From positions 31,697,249 through 31,761,248 of the forward strand of contig OZ038423.1 of NCBI GenBank assembly GCA_964036155.1: a stretch of 64,000 nucleotides of DNA, in the 5' to 3' direction. The notes beneath the pieces are model-generated. The model saw only the letters and a program-made list of their open reading frames with translations. It did not search any database and was not told where the DNA came from. Numbering within the stretch: the stretch's first letter is position 1; each line of letters opens with the position of its first letter. The stretch is from Diploscapter coronatus. Lineage: Eukaryota > Nematoda > Chromadorea > Rhabditida > Rhabditidae. Shown piece after piece: positions 59,431 through 64,000 of the stretch. The translations under genes and the position numbers were made by a program.

Positions 59431-62400
59431 CTAGAATCTGAGCACCTCGTGAGGATCGACATCCATGTGCATGCCGATCAACTGGTCCGTATCGATGTCG
59501 AGCGACTGAAAATTCGAATGTTTCAAAATAGCGTGTATTCTTTCAAATTCCGAGTTTTTCTCCCTTTCTAGGACGTTTGTATTTTTATTAGGCACTTTCA
59601 AAAATCTTATCATTCTATATTTTCAAAATTGAACTTGTATACCTTCTGAAACATAGCTTTGAAAATTCAGAAAATGGAAAAATCTCCAAATTCAAAAAGA
59701 AATGTCGAAAATGTTGATTTTCAATTTTTAACCGAGGTGTACATTTTCCCGTACCTGATCAGTGAGTCCTCCCGCGCCTCCCAGGGAAATGCTGAGTCCC
59801 CGCTGTCTGTGCTCGGCTCCAGGATTGTGGAGATGATCTCCGTGCCTGAAATGTCTCTTTTAAATTCAGTCCCGAATTTTTAAAAAGAAGATAAAAAGCG
59901 ATTTTTCCTAATTAAACAGAAATTATTCTCCCTTTTCGAGTTTCTAAATGTCAAATCTAGGCAGGACTTAATCCGAATTCTCCGTTCGTGTCCCCATAAA
60001 CATAAATGTTCCTATAAAATTTCGTTTGGATCTCCTTATCAGGGTTGTTTGCGGTGTAGTAAAATAGCGCACCATGCCGCACCGCACCGCAAACAGCTCT
60101 GCTCCTTATATATGATTTTCTAGAGAAGAATTATAATTGAGCATTCCCGTATTTTAAAAATTTCCATTGGTTGAAATTCTGCCTAGGTTTGCTAACTGTA
60201 AGCACCGTATTATAAGTTTTTAAATTTAAAGTTTTACCTGACAGGTGGCATTTCCGTGGCGAGTTCCTTCTCGAAGACCAGCGACAGCGCGAGTGCCGAG
60301 TCGGAAATTTTCTGAATTTTCGACTTTATTTTTAATTAGAAGTAATTTTCTTTCGATCAACGTTTGTAACTCGATTTTCAAATATCTATATTTTGAAACT
60401 TATGGAAAACTGAAGTTTGTTTCTGCCGATAAAAACCTGTCGTTTTTCTTGAGAATTTATAAAGAATCAATCAAATAAAATTACAAACGATTAGAGAAAT
60501 ATATTTTTTGAAATAAATATTTTCTGAGCCCGACCTTATTGGCCTTGCACTTGGCCCTCTCGAACAACCCACGAACATCAGTCGTGAACTCGATCAGCGT
60601 GTGATATTTCATATCGTTCATCTTCGTGACCAGCAAATTCAGATCTGCAAAATTTCGAATCTTCAAAGTTTATTTTAAAAAAATTTATTCTTGAAAAGTT
60701 TGCTACAGTATTATCCAGAATTTCTTTCTAGATTTATTGAGCTCAAAATAGTTTTGAAGATTTTTAGTATGCTAATTCGACGTTCGATATTTTTGCAATT
60801 CAAAAACTTACCGATATCCTTGGGAACATTGGTCTTCAGAGGAGCCGCCAGATCGTCTTCGAAAATGCGCTCGACCACTCGCCACAGGGCCTGGTAATCA
60901 GCGCGTCTGAAAATTGATTTTTATAGGTTACAAATGTCGACCATAAATCATAATATGTCAGGCTATTTCGATATTGTGATGTCAACTGTAGAAATTAAAG
61001 CTGAGGAAATAATTCATTTCTTGTAAAATTCGTCAAGAATGCATACGTCTCAATGTTTTCCTATATTCAACTCAGAAAAATTCGATATTAATATTTTTCG
61101 ACTAGAACATAACTTTGAAAGTCAAAAGTCAAATTGAAAATTACGAAAAGCCACGTTAGCCAAAAATTGACTTCTAAATGTTTCATTTTCTAGAGAATGA
61201 ACAGCATTGTCTGTCACTCTAAAACATTGAAACTTTCGAAAATTGCACAAATTTCATTATGAAAAGTCTATTTTAGACTTTTGTTAAAAATTCCTAATTT
61301 TTTAGTTTCAAAAACTCACGACAGATAATGTTGTGCCGGATGTAGAGGGCTGTCGGTTCTCGTATCGTGCTCCATTTCCTCCTCCTGATTGCGGAACACG
61401 ATCCGGTTGTGATCCGCGCTTCTTTGGAGTATATCGTCTTCACAGGGAGGACAAGTGTAGGTAGGGCGCTGTTCGGCCTCTCTGAAATTTAGTCAATAAA
61501 AATCGAAAATTCAAAAATAGGAAGGGAAAATCTCACTGGATACTGATTCCCACGCATTCCGGATGGTACCACTGCTCACATGTGTCGCAACACACGTAAA
61601 ATCTGAAATTAATAAAGATTGGTTATGCTTCAAAGCCAGACTTTGAGATGTTTCCCACCGCAAATATCCCCCTTATGCGCATATGAATATATTCCAGTCA
61701 GCTTTGCAAATTGCAATTACTGTCCTTAATAATGAAATGAGACGAGAAGATGATGGACGAATTTTTGCGGTAGAAAACGTCCCAACGCTGTATCCAAGAG
61801 CATATTTGCAAGGCTACCCACTTGTGTTCATCATAGGGCGTCCTGCAGATGCAGTAGATGTTGCTCTCCTCCTTGTGCCTGCTGCCCTCCTTCTGGCACC
61901 CGCTGCACAGCCAGCCCTTCAGCCGCCTCGCCTTCTTCTCCGACAGATTCACACATCGACCGTGGAACCACTGACGGCACGAGTCGCACGAGATGTAGAA
62001 CCTGAAATTGAGAAGAATAGAGTTTTTTTTGGTTGAACGATCGAGAGAGTGCGTGTTTAAATACCTACAGCTCTGCTTTTGAAACCTACTTGGTGCTGTC
62101 ATACGGCTTGTTGCAGACGCAGTGTTTTTTGCCCGGATCGGGTCCCTCGTCGATGTCGTCGATCTCCTCTTTGACCTGTGTCTGCTGCTGCCGTTGCTGC
62201 TCACCTTCTTCAGGCTCTTCCGATCTCTTTCCCTTCGGCGGTCGACCTCGTCTCTTGGTTTCATTCTGAAATTTCTCAATAAAAGTTTTATTTAGGCTGC
62301 GAGCAATTTTGTCTCAAAACGAAAGGAGAAATAGCCGTGTTTGGAACAAAGCACTCATTTGTGGGACAAGAGTATTGACAGCTTTAATTTTAACTAGATT

Positions 62401-63596
62401 TCATTATTTTTCTTTTTATAAATTTATACCATCCTTAGATTAATAATTAAAATATCAAAATGTGCTACTAATAGCTTGGGTTTGGAACATATTTCAGAAA
62501 ATTGGTATTTTATAGTAGCAATTTGAAAAAGAAAGAACTGGAGATTCAAAATTTCACGAATTTTTTCTCGAGAAGAATCCTCACTTTACAGCCACCGCCG
62601 TAATCTCTCGAAGATGACTGAGCCTCCTGGTAGTCCCAGTCCTCGGTTTTGACCACTTCTTCATGCTCGATGTCACCACCGCCGTCTGAAATCACAACAT
62701 CAAACGTTGGGACGCGTTTTTCACCGCAAATATCTCTTGTGCGGTGAGTTATTCCAGTCAGTATTTGAATTTACTATCCTTAATAATGGGACGAGAGATA
62801 GTGATGAGCGAATTTATGCGGTGGAAAGCGTCTACACAAAATGACTTTTTCAGAATAGATAATTTCAGAATTATTTCAAATTTAACATTAGAGTTACCCC
62901 TTCTAACCATGTTAGAGATAAAAATTTAGAATTAGTTAGCACCAGATTTGACGATAATAGTTGTTTAAAGTTTTACCAGCAGTCAAAGAAATCTCGGCCG
63001 GGTCGACACTGCTCTCCTTCGGATCCTTGATCTCCTTGAAATCGCGCAAATCCGATTGGAAACGATTCGTATTCGACTCTGAAAGTTGGCGATTTTTAAA
63101 ACCTTTTTTTCAATAAAATTTGTTTTTTTTCTTGAAATTAATTTCAATAACAAGGAGATTTGCTAAGAAAGCCGAACGAATTTAGGATTATTTGAAACCT
63201 ATAAAATTCGACTTACTCCTGAAGTTAGGCCGTCCTTTGGCTTTTCTCCATGGGGCGAGTAGTCCAACCTAAAAAGTGCGAGAATTATTTACTGCCCGAT
63301 TCTCTTTCAAAATAGTTGAGAAGAAAAATAGCTTCGTGTATCTCCAAGAAGATATTCGTAATCAGATTTTTCAACGAAAAAAAAAAAACAAGACGGTAGA
63401 ACGAATACGGGGTCCAATTTTCCTTTTTTTTTTAATTTGAAGAAGTATATCCAAAATTAATGTTTAAGAATTCACCTGCTCCTCAGCAATGTTTTCGAGT
63501 GCAGTTCGTCGCTTGTTGATCTCCTTTTTGAGTCGCTCGATGTGCGCCGAAATATTCACCTCGTTCGGACTCACCACCACCTTTTTCACCATGTAC
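59431..63596 (-). CDS. nurf-1-like: BPTF/NURF301-like chromatin remodeller, 3' part (AT-hook, two PHD fingers, bromodomain-like)
   Basis: BPTF/NURF301 is the large subunit of the ISWI-containing NURF remodeller and reads histone marks in the nucleus. Minus-strand exons: 63596-63476, 63268-63217, 63078-62977, 62685-62585, 62265-62090, 62001-61822, 61602-61537, 61481-61320, 60906-60812, 60644-60535, 60311-60238, 59845-59755 and 59505-59431 (stop TAG). In order: KKRRGRPPKG-type AT-hook basic stretch; PHD 1 HCVCNKPYDSTKFYISCDSC...WFHGRCVN; PHD 2 YCICRTPYDEHKFYVCCDTC...WYHPECVGI, arranged back to back as in BPTF; then VPKDIDLNLLVTKMNDMKYH, which aligns with the bromodomain but is poorly conserved; then an acidic tail (LIGMHMDVDPHEV). 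The 5' part lies outside the window. Confidence 0.85.
61655..61790. mobile_element. Short MITE, copy 1, in a BPTF-gene intron
   Basis: CCACCGCAAATATC near the left end is mirrored by TTTTTGCGGTAGAAAACG at the right end. The interior ATTCCAGTCAG...TCCTTAATAATG is shared, in the same orientation, with copy 2 at 62705-62835. Confidence 0.7.
62705..62835. mobile_element. Short MITE, copy 2, in another BPTF-gene intron
   Basis: TCACCGCAAATATCTC, ATTCCAGTCAG, TCCTTAATAATG and TTATGCGGTGGAAAGCG follow the same order as in copy 1; the ends are inverted repeats of each other. Confidence 0.7.
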
Positions 63597-63604
63597 CTGG
63601 AAAC

Positions 63605-63745
63605 AGGCGTTGTACATTTTCATACCCGCGGGTGCCGCCCGCATAATCGAGATAGCGCGTCTTATCGAGGGAGGAAAAGAGCATGTCTTCTTTCTGTTTC
63701 TTGAAAAGACATGCTATTTCATTCATGCGCGGGTTTGAAAATTTA
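63605..63745. repeat. GCGGGTGCCGCCCGC hairpin and MITE-like repeat
   Basis: A GC-rich hairpin (GCGGGTGCCGCCCGC) is followed by AAGAGCATGTCTTCTTTCTG and the inverted CTTGAAAAGACATGCTATTT, then GCGCGGGTTTGAAAATT. It resembles the intron MITEs at 2270 and 21095. Related CGGGCGGA sites occur at about 29900-29920 and 46190-46206. Confidence 0.45.
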
Positions 63746-64000
63746 TAAGTCCGCTTGGAAAATTGATATTTTCGATTTTTTAAAATGAGTCTTTGTTAGT
63801 ATATACCCCAATGTTATTGTGAATAGGGCTAGAAAATTCTAGCTGATTTGACAAAAATTAAAAACTTATGCTTTTTACGAATTTTTACTAACAAAGACTA
63901 ATGATTAGAAAACAAAGAGAAATGTTTCAACGGGATTTGATAAGTTATTCAAAGTTTGCGTAGTGATTTGTAATCGGAAAGAAGATTTTTAATTGCGTAG

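Overview
This window looks like nuclear DNA of a small, compact animal genome. Genes are broken into many short exons by very short AT-rich introns (mostly 32 to about 100 nt) that end in TTTCAG or TTTTAG, and there is no sign of prokaryotic organisation. Gene content (an EXC-4/CLIC-type GST-fold protein, a ShK-toxin-type domain, a multi-exon 7TM chemoreceptor-like gene, tandem-duplicated gene families) suggests an ecdysozoan, most likely a nematode. It is not a Caenorhabditis-like one if the tuberin gene is real, because C. elegans is known to lack TSC1/TSC2. Exon models below were built by hand from splice signals, phase and family resemblance and are not RNA-verified.

Layout. 87-11777 (+): 30 exons of a tuberin (TSC2) homologue ending in its Rap/RheB GAP domain; the 5' end is outside the window. 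12959-14097 (+): a complete five-exon CYTH-domain protein. 14447-17243 (-): a low-complexity Lys/Ser/Glu-rich protein ending in a ShKT-like cysteine motif, with an apparent 1-nt frame conflict. 21014-22656 (+): a complete seven-exon CLIC/EXC-4-like gene with two GC-AG introns. 23764-29594 (-): a 7TM receptor gene split by a 2-kb foldback element, plus a broken partial duplicate. 30236-57672 (+): a tandem cluster built from Hsp70 and kelch modules. 59431-63596 (-): the 3' part of a BPTF/NURF301-like chromatin-remodelling subunit (AT-hook, two PHD fingers, degenerate bromodomain).

The most unusual region is 30-58 kb. It holds one ordinary-architecture Hsp70 gene (31455-34068) with a heat-shock-element-like promoter. 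Next are two genes in which a complete Hsp70 nucleotide-binding domain (380 residues) lacks the substrate-binding domain and is followed directly by kelch propeller repeats: 35118-38161 with one kelch module, and 40157-55243 with nine tandem modules, predicted near 3,400 residues. Last is a gene (56388-57672) in which the same kelch module is joined to an F-box-like N-terminus. Repeated flanks, patchwork identity including introns, and remnants of the Hsp70 last NBD exon inside the kelch array show that the cluster grew by unequal exchange and gene conversion. A natural guess, not shown by sequence, is that the kelch module recognises clients that are handed to a chaperone-type ATPase in two genes and to an SCF ubiquitin ligase in the third.

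Mobile DNA is common: an intact tRNA-derived SINE with a perfect 16-bp target duplication just upstream of the giant Hsp70-kelch gene, the foldback element in the receptor, a Tc1-type MITE, and several MITE families in introns. I saw no rRNA, CRISPR or stand-alone tRNA gene.
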